A stretch of 64,000 nucleotides of DNA. Origin: Calendula officinalis (taxonomy: Eukaryota; Streptophyta; Magnoliopsida; Asterales; Asteraceae). This document shows, one piece after another, positions 48,388-61,354 of this stretch. The stretch lies in assembly GCA_963853835.1 (NCBI GenBank), contig OY970832.1, positions 25,476,208-25,540,207 of the forward strand. The letters are read 5' to 3'. Under the pieces are notes generated by a model. That model made no database searches and was not told the DNA's origin. It worked only from the letters and a program-made list of their open reading frames with translations. The stretch's first letter is position 1. Every line of letters begins with the position of its first letter. The position numbers and the translations under genes were made by a program.

Positions 48388-49602
48388 CTTTATTTTATTA
48401 AAAAATAATTGTTTTACATTTACTCCTTTCAAAATGCATAATATTTCAACGTTCCGTATTGTATAGTCATTTAATATTGTATAATTGAAAATCTCTTAAG
48501 CAAAGGACCCGTTTAATATAAACACAATCCTAATTGACCAATTTATAAGTGAATAGGTCAAGATAGCGCAAAGAAAGCTATGTTTTTTTAACTGAATTTA
48601 ATTCAATTTAATCCACAATCAACATTACAAAAAAATCATTGTTTTTATTTCAATTTTTCTTATTTGAGTTTAAGTTTAGTACCCAGAGTAGAAGTAACTG
48701 GAGTTGCACCAAATGGTCTATAAATAAATACTTATCATCCAAAGACCTTCAATCCACGAAAAGATTATAATAATCTGCTTAAAATATAAATGTATCCAAA
48801 CCGCAATTTAAACGTGGGTTAAAAAATGACACATAAATGCTTAAGCATCAAGATGTTAAGGCTAAAAAATTTATAAATTAAATGGATGTCATTCAAACAT
48901 TTCATCCACACTTATTGTGCAAACATTTATTAATTTGTTTTGAATGCGGCGTAAATTACAATGATCATTTTCCTATTACATAGCAAAGATAATATTTTTT
49001 CCGTTAACTATGATATAATGAAACTAATATATAATTAAAAATATACACTATGATATTTTGAAAATTGTGGTGCAATTTGATGAATATATTATAACGGGTA
49101 TTCTAAATCTTCGACTGAAGGATGATAAACTCGGCATCCGGTAGTTTGGTTCGTACATTCTAGATCATCATTTGTGCGGGATTTCTTAGCGACTGAATAT
49201 GAAGAAAAATAATCTTTTGCAACTTGTTTTTGATTCAGTTACATGGGCAATTCTCTAGTTTACAATTACATGAGTGTGGGAATAACTAATTTTAACGAAA
49301 ACAAAATATGACAATATGTAAACAACATATCAAGATATATAAACAAAATATGGTTGTACCTCAAAATATACAAATGTCCTTAAAAATGGAGGAATTCTAC
49401 ATTTAATTCAACAAATTCACAATTAAAATAGACAATTTGTGTCTAGCATCTGTTTTGAATAAGCAAATGATGCAATTAGCATTGAGATTAAAGGTATCAC
49501 TCTAGCAAACCATTTGTAATTTGCCTAACGGAGTCTCGGTATCATGGGGTAAACCTGTAAATCATCAATATAGAACTACTTAACAAACTTATAAACCTTA
49601 AC

Positions 49603-49730
49603 TTTTCAAACGTTAAAAAAATAACAATCCAACAACCATAAACAATCAAATCATTACATACTCACATTTTCAAATGTTAAAAAAATAACAATCCAACAAC
49701 CATAAACAATCAAATCATTACATACTCACA
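49603..49730. repeat. Tandem duplication, 64-bp unit x2
   Basis: Two adjacent copies beginning TTTTCAAACGTTAAAAAAAT, differing at a single base (C/T). A very recent local duplication. Confidence 0.93.
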
Positions 49731-51150
49731 TTTCACTTAATTGACACAGAAAGTTACAAAATTTAGCAAATTAAAGTAGAAAGAAGCATACCAAAATGCT
49801 CCCTTTTGAGGTGCTCTTGCATAGTATCATTGTTGCAGACAAAAATATAGCCGCCAACGGTGTCATTGCTCGGCAAAGATTCCGACGGTGGTAGAGTGGT
49901 GAACCTCTTATCAACATTATGCATACTATTATCTTTTTCATTATTATTAACGTTGCCGTTGTTCTTCCTGTTTTTTTTTCCATCTTTCTTAAACCCATTT
50001 TTCTCCAAATTAACAATATATGAATCATTTGAGTAAATTCAAGATACGGAGAAAATGTAAAAATGATAATAAAACGCAGTACATGATAATACATCTATAT
50101 CTATATATATATAACATAATATGGAAACGTGTGAGACATTATGGAAACGTTTTTTCATAAACCGTTTTTAACTTAAACCCTTTCATTTGCATTTAAAGTA
50201 TTTATTGAGTTCAGTCTAAAACGTTTACTTAACAGTTAACCCTTTCATTTGCATTTAAATTATTATCGCGTTCAATGCATCTAGAGAAGTAAGTGATGTC
50301 ATTTAAATTATTAATTACGTTCAATGTAATAAGTTTGTGGGATATTGAAATGTATGGCAATATGGGGAAATGTAATACAAACCGTTCTTTAATACATCAT
50401 AAATTTGACGTTTGAAGTTTAACATTAATGTATCACAATAATTGAAAAGATACCGTATGCTTTTTAATGCTGAATGTAAAAACGTTTTTAATATTGTATT
50501 AAACTTATTTGTGTTATTAAATTCTTAAAATGTTAAATTCATGTTATTAAATGTAACTTTGTTTTGGAACTCAATTTTTATGTTAATATAGATACGTATA
50601 CACATATATATTATTTTCGGCCCACATTATTAAATTATAATATGAATTTTTAATATTTGAATAATATTGTAAATGATTTATACTTAAATCATTTATCTCG
50701 AATATATTTAATTGATAATACATATTTATTTAGCCTAAATAAATATGTATAAACCCGCCCTGTAAGGGTTCCCTAATTCAATTTTTGTAGTAGTGGGAGA
50801 CAACAGGTATGTGGCTAAAATAAACCACGTAAATGCAATCCAAACAAAGTGAAGACGATGAGACAAAAGAATGGAGGAAAAGCCGTTTACCCTTGCTCTA
50901 AACAAACTTAAGACGTAATTGAAGTTGTCATTTTCGGAATTAATTGGGATTGATCTGGTTGATGGAATAGATAAAGCTATATGCTAACAAACTTTTCCGA
51001 AAGTGGTCACTTAGCTACTGAAATTATAACTTTTCTAGAGGTGGTCACTTAGTTACGTGAAGTAAAACTTTTTCTAAAGCCCTTCTTAGATCATCCATTT
51101 AGTTTTAAAAGGATATTTATTAACGGTTGGACATTGTCATGGACAATAAT

Positions 51151-53325
51151 TGTAACATCCCAAAACTCGGCCTAGAGTTTATTGACCTTAAGGTATTTTA
51201 TTACATTATTATCTGATAATTGCTTTATGACTTTATTTAGCCTTTTGTCTTTTGTGGTATTTTAACCAAGGGGTTAAAATACCCGATTTGGGTTATCCTT
51301 TGAATGAAAATATGATTTTTATATTTTTAGACTCCTTGTTGAATTTCATTTCCGGAAATGCTTTCGTTTTTAAAATTGGAGTTCGTTTGCTATTTTAAAT
51401 AAATTAACTACAAACCGGACCTTTTAGGCATATACTGAAAAGTTAAAACAAAAAGTCAAGGTGGGCCCCACCCCCCTTGTTGGCCGGTTTTGAGAGAGAG
51501 GGAAACACCCTCTCTTTTCTTTTTTACTCCTCATTCAAACCTTATCCACTATTCCATCCATTTTCATCATCTCCAAACCCTCTCTTGTGTTCTTGTTTGT
51601 TCTTGAGTTTTGTGTGTGAATCCTTGAGTAAAATCCGGATTCTTGCATGTATCTTGTGTTGGAGGAAGCCTAGAAGTAAGTTACATCTTCTCCTTCACTT
51701 GTTCTTGGTGTTCTAGAGTTTTGGTATGAACTAGGGTTTGAGGTTCTTAATCTTTTATGGTTAAATCTTGTGTTGGATGTCATATTATGTGTTTATACAA
51801 GCTTTGACATGTATTGTGTGGTAGATTGTTGGAAGAAACCTTGGTTTGGTGAAAACCACCTCCAACCTCCATTAATGGTGGTTGTAGAAGGTGGATTTTG
51901 ACAAACCTTGGATTTCTTGATGTTTGAATTGTTGGAATTGTTTATTATGTTAAGAAAACATGTTTGTTAAGTTATGTATGCCAAGAATCATGTATGGATG
52001 AAATGATGAAGTAAACTAGCCAAGTAATGGATGTTTGGGGTCAAAATGGTGAGCTAGTGATTTTGGTGGTAAAGTACTTGGATTCTTGTTAGTTATGGAC
52101 TTGATGAATTGTTAAGTGATTTTAACTTACTAATATAGGGATGTATGTGCTATTGGTAGAACCTTTGGGAGTGTTTGGTTACATTCGAGTTTTTGGCCCG
52201 TTTGGGTCAACTAGTTGTGAGGAATTGCTAAATGACCATAAACGGTGAATTGTTATGTTGGTAAACTTGTACTAGTTAGAGACATCATAAAATGTGTATT
52301 TTATGGGCCTTGGGTTGAGATTTGTTAAATTAATAATTTTGACATTTCGGTGGATCGATCACTAACTCGATGTACTTGTTACAGGAACCGGGAAGGAGAC
52401 TCAGTGATACTAGCTCACTGAGTTAAGGAATTGAAGGTTGGAAGGTGAGTGGATTTGACCTACAACTCGGGTTTCGGTTCATTTAGATTAGTATATACTT
52501 GTTTGGGAAAAACGCAGGAAATTGCCAGGTCTGGGGAGTTCGCGACGCGAACTATAGTTCGCGGTCGCGAATTATCAACAGAAAGTTTGGGGTTGAATCG
52601 GGAACATGTTCGCGTTCGGGTTCACGACGTGAACTCAACTTCGCGCCGCGAACATGCAGAGTTCACGACGTGATCTCTCTGAGTAGCTTTCGATTGCGAT
52701 TCTTTGTAGCTAGCCTACTTGATATGTATGCCAGTGTTAGAGGAATGCCATACATGATAACGTGCACGTTCGGGACGTGGTCAGTGTCGGATGGATAACG
52801 GATGGGCATAGTGTACCGACTAATGGGTGGAATGGACCTTACCTGTATGCGTTACACGTAAGGGGGTTTACCCGGGGAATTGGGTACAACACTATCGGTT
52901 ATGGCCAACCATGTTTTAGGGTTCTGCAAAACCGCCGATCCTCTCAAAGTGGTTACCCCCCCCCCCCCCCCTCGGAGATGAAACTTGCTTTGGTGCTTTC
53001 GTGATTAGCATAGCTTGTAGTTAGTTTTATTCATTCACTTAGCTTGTGTGCTAATCCCTCCCTCATTGACACATTTCAAGTTGGAAGGCTTGAAACGGGT
53101 CGGGCTTGGACGGGGCGTTTGACCATACGTTTTAAATTGTATTTTTGTGGAAGGAGCCTAGTTTTTGTAATACCGCCTTAAACTATTACCTTGAATTGTA
53201 ATATTTTGTGGGACCCCGGTTTGTAAACTTAATTAGGTACTAGACTAATCGTTTCCGCAACCTTACTACTTATTGTTAAAATGGTTAATTTAAAAAAAAA
53301 AGTTTTCAGAAAATGCGGTGTTACA
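51151..53325 (+). repeat. Solo LTR, 2175 bp, gypsy-type
   Basis: TGTAACATCCCAAAACTC...GCGGTGTTACA, flanked by the perfect TSD ATAAT (51146-51150 and 53326-53330). A leader-like TC-rich part at 51500-51640 could be the transcript start region. A CGCG-rich block with GTTCGCGACGCGAAC-like words at 52535-52680 parallels the block in the LARD-like LTRs. A C14 run lies at 52968. The two short ORFs at 52449-52798 come from this repeat. No internal region remains. Confidence 0.9.
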
Positions 53326-53339
53326 ATAATCACAAGATG

Positions 53340-53830
53340 TGCATTACATAACTTTTCGATTATAACGGGACAAAAATTGAGAAGGAGCCCAAAGTGATCT
53401 TACGCGAAATTAATAAATAAAACCACAATTAAAACCCATTTACTCGACACGTTGGATGATGAACCCTAAACCATCTTGTATGATTGACTGCAACACAAAT
53501 AAAAATTGGCCCAAACCGGACAAAAGTGATCTTATGCAAGAAAAAAAATAATTAAACAACATTGATTCATTCCACTATGGAAGAAAAGAGAAAGGATCTT
53601 TAATACGGGAATTTACATCATCCTACACCATGAATAAGGAATTATATGTTTGATCATTTTTATTTCATTGAACACACAGTTTTATTTATAGGACCCGTTT
53701 TGGTATTTGCAAAGATATGAAGAAGAATGGAGAGATCCTACAGTAAAAATGATATATTGTGTGAAGTGGAGAAACAGTAGTACTTGACAGTCACTTTGAT
53801 AACAGTTAATGTGTTGGTTTATGTGTTGTT
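53340..53830 (+). pseudogene. Duplicated MATE promoter and exon 1 fragment
   Basis: Matches 44340-44700 of the intact gene, including upstream sequence (GACAAAAATTxxGAAGGAGCC, AAGTGATCTTA, CCACTATGGAAGAAAAGAG). From ATG 53727 it reads MERSYSKNDILCEVEKQ, then TAG at codon 18, then YLTVTLITVNVLVYV before homology ends near 53830. A dead, truncated genomic copy. Confidence 0.88.
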
Positions 53831-53835
53831 TAAGG

Positions 53836-54014
53836 ATAGCTTGAATTTTCAAGCATATTTAAACTTATTAAGTTAATAAGTTCAAAACCCCATTAAATAA
53901 GATTTCCTAACATACCCTAAGACCAGTAATTACTCACAATATTTATCGTTTTTAATATTAAATATTTTTAAACAAAGTGACTCACCTATTATCTATATCT
54001 ATATCTATATCTAT
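53836..54014. other. Non-coding spacer
   Basis: AT-rich with a short (TATATC)n run at 53990-54015. Confidence 0.4.
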
Positions 54015-54190
54015 ACTACTTTTAATGCATTTAGGCCTTCTAATATTAGAAGGTTTTAATCTTACATTTCTACTTTGAAAAATATCTTAAACAACCCAAA
54101 ATAAAAAAAATATTGCTTAGGAGATTCGAACCCAAGACCATTTGGGAGTTAGGAGTGTGTGTTAATCACTTCATCTACTTGATACTTTGC
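54015..54190 (-). mobile_element. tRNA-derived SINE-like element, copy 1
   Basis: On the minus strand a degenerate A-box region (TAGATGAAGTGATTAA) is followed by B box GGGTTCGAATCTC (54121-54133). A body follows that matches copy 2 (TTTTGGGTT, CCTTCTAATATTAGAAGG, CCTAAATGCATT). The 3' end runs into TATAGATATAG repeats. Confidence 0.5.
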
Positions 54191-54389
54191 TTTATCCCAG
54201 CAACTTATATATATAACCTTTAACTTCAACATAGCTAAAACGACCCATATTTAAAAAAACGTCAATTTCGGATTTAAGGAAACTTATGAGATATTTCCAT
54301 TTAAAAAAACGTCAATTTCGGATGATTTAGGTTATGTCAAGCCAAATCCCCTTCAATCAAATGTCTACTAAAACGGCCCATATATTTCT

Positions 54390-54570
54390 ATAATACTTAT
54401 AAAGCATTTAGGCATTCCTCTTATAGAAGGTCTTAATTTTCCCCTTGCTTCTTTGGGATATGTCTTAAACACTTAAGAACCCAAAATATTAAAACGCAAC
54501 ATCCGGGAATCGAACCCACAACCTCTCGCCCAATGCTCCAAACGATCCACCACTGAACTAAGGGAAACTA
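54390..54570 (-). mobile_element. tRNA-derived SINE-like element, copy 2
   Basis: The minus strand has A box CTTAGTTCAGTGG (54550-54562) and B box GGGTTCGATTCCCGG (54503-54517), about 35 nt apart, then the same body as copy 1 ending TAAATGCTTTATAAGTATTATAG. A host tRNA gene is excluded because no acceptor stem can be drawn. TSD not found. Confidence 0.55.
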
Positions 54571-54599
54571 TTGGTTCAATATCAACTCCCCTTATTCTT

Positions 54600-55430
54600 A
54601 ATCACAGACTAAATCCTCACGTTTTAAATTAATCCAACATACGCCTAAGCTCTGCCGCAGACAAATTAGTAGACACAATTTCCTTGCAGCTTTATTGATT
54701 TTATTTGAAAACCAACCAGATTTCCCATGAACAAGTTAATGAACCACCTGCTATTTTGATTTTATTTGAAAACTAATTAATTGGGAGCAATAATTTAGTT
54801 ACAACATTGTATCTAAATTGTAACTTTTATATGACAATTTAATGACTGAACTACAAACTACATTATTAAACTATCAACTCAAATTGTAACTATGTGATTG
54901 TAATACCATATTTTATGGTGAGCAAACAGGAACATCAGAGAAATATGGTTAGAAATAAAGCTCATCATGCCGTCTAATAACTCGTTAGGGGGAGGGACGC
55001 GTCGAAGGTAGCGACGACACGCAACGGAGGAGGTTCGACGCACCCCTTACGGCCTTACGGGTAGTCTTACAGGCTACTCGTTGTCGCATTGCGCGGATAC
55101 CCTGCTAATACACCTTAAAAACGCTTATATTTCAATTTAGAATTGAATTCACAACCAACTCAATCAATTACAATATTATAATTATTTTAAGATTCTGTTA
55201 TAAAATACACTTTTTCAACGTTTTCAAAGGGTAAAAACATATTCCTCTTGCAATTGTATGGAGTAGGAATCTTTTCTTTTATAGAATTTGAAACCGTTTT
55301 TAAGAAAACACTAATAGGTATCTGCGCAATGCAGCAACAAATATCACCATATTTTGCAGTGATAATAATGATGGTGGTGTGTAGTGGTGCATATAGACAT
55401 GACAATGGAGTAGGTTTGGAGCGGACATGT
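54600..55430. other. Non-coding spacer with one GC-rich block
   Basis: 54985-55110 is unusually GC-rich and CpG-dense (GACGCGTCGAAGGTAGCGAC and following) in AT-rich surroundings. No ORF or TIR recognised. The two 72-codon frames near 55.2-55.4 kb lack family features. Confidence 0.4.
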
Positions 55431-55562
55431 TATCTAGTAGCTCTGTTGGTTAGAGTATTGTGTTAATAACGCAGAGTTCAAGTCCTGCATGATGCATCTT
55501 GTGAGACGAGACATGTAATTTTGACGGACAAATTAAGATAAAGATAATTATAATCAAGTAAT
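55431..55562 (+). mobile_element. Short SINE derived from tRNA-Ile (AAU)
   Basis: 132 bp flanked by the direct repeat GGACATGT (55423-55430 and 55563-55570). The head (TAGCTCTGTTGGTTAGAG, GTGTTAATAACGC, GAGTTCAAGTCCTGCATG) follows the plant tRNA-Ile(AAU) sequence through A box, anticodon arm and T arm. It lacks about 8-10 nt of the variable region and has no acceptor stem. The tail is AT-rich (ATAATTATAATCAAGTAAT). Confidence 0.65.
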
Positions 55563-55796
55563 GGACATGTCATGTTTTTCTGACAAATTACATTTATTTA
55601 GGAATGACAATGGAGTGGTTTCGGAGCAAGGACTGTCCCCAAAGCCAATAAGAAATCTCTATCCCGTCCTCGCTCAGATCATCATTTTGGTTCTTATCGG
55701 GCATCCAATTGGGGCTACAACTTTGCCCAATCCCTCTATTTGCCCCGAATTTTTTCGTCTATTCTGAAATATACAATATACATGTAATATTTACAA

Positions 55797-58069
<2,273 letters not shown>

Positions 58070-58084
58070 TATATATATATACAT

Positions 58085-59545
58085 ATATATAATTTTTTTT
58101 TGAACGGCAAAAAGAAGGTATCGGGTCGAGTTTCGGCAATGCCATCACCCCCCCCCCCCCCCCCCCCCGAGGACCTCCAAAACAACTAAATTAAAAACTG
58201 AAAGCTAGCAAGAAGCTAGCAATTACAAGAAACAAAATTATACATGCAACAACGGTTTTCTAACCCATTCTACCCAAGTGATGTTACTCGATTTATCACG
58301 TTGGGAGAACCAATTAAGCGAAAATAAAACTACATAATCAAAAACATCTCCTTTTCGCATACTACCACAATCAAATAAAATAGAATTTCTATAACGCCAG
58401 ATCATCCAAGAAGTAGCTATACCGATAATTCTTAACTTTAACTCTTGTAATTTATTTGTTGTGATCGTACTACTCCACTGCCACCAATCGTCAAACGAGC
58501 TTCCCGTAAAAATGTCAATCTCGCACCACCTACAAACCAATAACCAAATCTGCTTTGCAAAATTACATGTGAAAAGAACATGATTCATAGATTCCATCCC
58601 ACTTTGACATATAGGACACATTATGGACTCAATTTGTAGACCTCTTCGGGATAAATTTTGTCTAGTCGGCAATCGGTCCAAATTCACCCGCCACACAAAA
58701 ATATTAACCTTTATAGGAACTTGTCTCACCCATTTTGTAACATGATTAGTACCTTGATGTAAAGATTTATCAATTATATTCCTTGCACATGCAACCGAGA
58801 AACCATTTTGCGGATCCAGCAACCACAAAGCCTTGTCCGACCCATTCCGCATGATTAGCTGATCAAGATCAGAAAGAAGCAAAGCCAATTGTTCAGATTC
58901 AACTCCTCCTCTAATTTCCCTTCTCCATGCCCACCTCCAAGAACCATCACGCCATTTATCACCAACAACATTATCATTTCCCGTATCCAATCGATACAAT
59001 CGATTAAATTTATCACATAACGGTTGTGGATTTAGCCACACATCCGTCCAAAATTTTACCTTATCTCCACTTATCACCTCATATCGCATGTCTTGATACT
59101 TTATTATATGCGAATCATGTAAGAAATTCACGCTACCTATAATACGACACCACGTGCCATTTCCTTGGCGATTTTCACATTTACGCAAAACTCCACCATC
59201 AACACCATGCAAAGCTTTAATAACTTTGCACCATAGCGAATCCGACTCTATAAAAAATCTCCATCTCCATTTTAGAAGGAGAGCTAAATTTAACGCTTTC
59301 AAACTCGCAATACCGAGCCCTCCATTTTCTTTGACTGCCATTATGTTCTTCTATGAAACCCAATTTATTTTATTTTCTTGGTCGTTAGATCCCCAAAAAA
59401 ACCAAGCTCTTAAAGACTCTAACTTTGATAAAATAGTCTCCGGCACTCTAAAAACGGACATCCAATACAACCCGACACTACCAAGAACAGAATTTAAGAG
59501 AGTTAAACGGCCACCAATGGACATCAATTTAACTTTCCAATTTTA
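58085..59545 (-). pseudogene. L1-type LINE, 3' fragment (RT C-terminus and zf-RVT)
   Basis: The minus-strand frame 58238-59341 (367 aa) begins MAVKENGGLGIASLKALNLA, the usual plant L1 RT tail. It contains the zf-RVT domain (FVWRVNLDRLPTRQNL, CPICQSGMESMNHVLFTC). Upstream (59341-59545) the same protein continues (GGRLTLLNSVLGSVGLYWMS, RAWFFWGSNDQ), split by a TAG at the Trp of VSWKN. Endonuclease and RT catalytic parts are missing (5' truncation, usual for LINEs). The 3' UTR has a run of about 22 C (58148-58169) and ends in an A10 tail seen as T10 on the plus strand. It inserted in a TA-rich tract. Confidence 0.92.
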
Positions 59546-59748
59546 TATTATATATATATATAATATAATATAATTTATAATCGGGGCGGGCCCGGTGAGC
59601 GGGGACTCTCCAGTCACTGCCCTATCCCTGTAAAAATCCATGATCCCCGCTCGATCTCCAATAATGCTCCCCGCCCCCATCTAGTTCAATATCAGGTTCC
59701 CTGTCGGGGTTCAGGTCTTTTTGTCATCCTACTTTTATTGATGATTAA

Positions 59749-60041
59749 TGTAAAACAGAACTATAGATTGCTAATATGTGATAATAAAAGTATGTTTGTG
59801 TGAGAGCTAATGCAATCGAAATCAAGCTAATTCACGATGATTTGTGAAGATTTGAAGAATCAAGTGTGTGTTTGTTCTTGAGAGAGAATGGAGGAGGGAA
59901 GATAGCTTTCAAAATGGTAAATGCATTGAAAGTGTGGGAAAGCTTACATCATTAGTCATCACAAGGGTATTTATACCCTAACCTCTAAACTAGTTTAATT
60001 AAGGCTAATTACATCATTTAAGCTCAAAAATAGTCCTAACA
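59749..60041 (-). repeat. 3' LTR of copia C
   Basis: Probable limits TGTAAAACAGAAC and TAGTCCTAACA, about 293 bp, followed by the plus-strand sequence ATCTCCCCC of the polypurine tract. The left end is inferred from TG...CA symmetry only. Confidence 0.65.
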
Positions 60042-60060
60042 ATCTCCCCCTTTTTGAGCT
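60042..60060 (-). other. Polypurine tract of copia C
   Basis: The minus strand reads CTCAAAAAGGGGGAGAT directly before TGTTAGGAC of the LTR. Confidence 0.85.
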
Positions 60061-60139
60061 TTAGCACTTCATCACAGTCTTCCTTCTTCAATTTCTTCTT
60101 TTGGTATGTTATGAAAATTTGTTTACTCTCAGATGTGCT

Positions 60140-60615
60140 TCAAAATGTTTTGCTCTTCAATGTTTTGTTGATAGTTTTGAAATTAAGGTGTGGTAAATGA
60201 CGGTGCCATAACCATGATTTATTTGACGATGCTTGTGACACTAAACATACTTCTTCAAGTGGAACCACGTCATTCAAATTAATAGTAAAAAGATTCATCT
60301 CACGAGATCCGGTAAGAAGTTCTTTACCTGCATAGGTGCGAACTGCACACTTCTTTGGTCGAAAATTTACTTCCAAAATTTTATCACAAAATTGACCAAT
60401 ACTAAACAGATTGTGAGCAAGATCTTCAACATAGGTCACATTTCGGATGATTAAATTGTGACGAATTATATCTCCAATACCCATGATGGCTGCTAGATGG
60501 TCATTCCCAAACCGAACAGTTCCCAAATATTTGTCTCTATAATTCGTTAATAAGTCCTTGTTTCCGGTCATGTGTCTTGTACAACCCGAATCAAGATACC
60601 AGGTATTCTACATAA
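60140..60615 (-). pseudogene. Copia C protease and truncated GAG-pre-integrase
   Basis: Opens NTWYLDSGCTRHMTGN (protease, near 60608), then NVTYVEDLAHNLFSIGQFCD and WLWHRHLPHLNFKTINK. It ends at the first half of the HHCC zinc site, with stop at 60140. The CXXC half and all later pol domains are missing. LPHLNF replaces the usual LSHLNF. Upstream, the frame is closed by TAG directly before AATACC. Confidence 0.85.
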
Positions 60616-61354
60616 AACAATTAAAACAATTCAGGTACCCAATCAATTATGGGTCCTACATGATTAGTAAGCAATATTTTATGTAGAATTTTGGAAAACC
60701 TGATGAATTTAGAGAGTTTTAGAACTGCAAGGAGGCAGTTCCGTGTTTGGTAATTTTATAATCCATTTGAAGGTTTTTTCAGGGGAATGTAATATCCAGT
60801 TTGATTGTTCATTTTGAATCCATTTGTATTTAACAAATTTGGATGATTTTTGATTTTGCTTGTGAGAAGGAGTCGATACACCAGAATTTTTCGATTTGGG
60901 TGACGAAACTACCCAATAAACAAGGCGACGAATTGATGAAGATTTTTCAGAATTGATGGGTTTGATCGTGAATTAGAAGTTTGAAGTGGACGAGAAGCAT
61001 ATGTCTTACAAAGATGCGGGAAACAAGTGTTACATGATCTAATGATTTTATTTGAATTTGAAAAAGAAGAAGCTAAAAACGAAAGAGATCTAGACTTCTT
61101 AAGCTCCTTGGACTTAAGCATACTAAATCTAGTTGAATTAGACTTCTTGGACTGCTCAACTTCTTTTACTCCGACATGCATTGGCTTCTTAAGCTCGGAT
61201 TCTAAGGTTCTATCTGAAACATGTAAAACAGTGTGATTAGAACCTCTTTTCAAAAGAATTGGAATTGTAGGAGTAGAAAAATTATCATTGAGAGACTTTG
61301 GTTTTGAAGAGGCACTTTGAGTAGAAACAGATGTTATTGTGACTATTTTATTTT
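60616..61354 (-). pseudogene. Copia C gag C-terminal remnant
   Basis: Broken coding. 60909-61253 is a basic Ser/Lys-rich frame. Near 60620-60660 a frame ends IDWVPELF-stop, matching the WVP gag ending of elements A and B. Frameshifts separate it from the main gag. Confidence 0.6.

Larger units (their letters stand above)
48184..51150. other. Intergenic, AT-rich
   Basis: No gene recognised. The 81- and 107-codon frames at 49.8-50.1 kb lack family features. Contains the hairpin at 48371 and the tandem duplication at 49603. Confidence 0.5.

Noticed and set aside
49763..50094. 81- and 107-codon minus-strand ORFs
   Set aside because: Low-complexity Lys/Asn-rich translation in AT-rich DNA, two frames overlapping, no family match.
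51477..53004. ORFs within the solo LTR
   Set aside because: They lie entirely inside a repeat bounded by a 5-bp TSD and show no retroelement or host domain.
55434..55500. Functional tRNA-Ile gene
   Set aside because: No acceptor stem, part of the variable region missing, and target-site repeats around it indicate a SINE.
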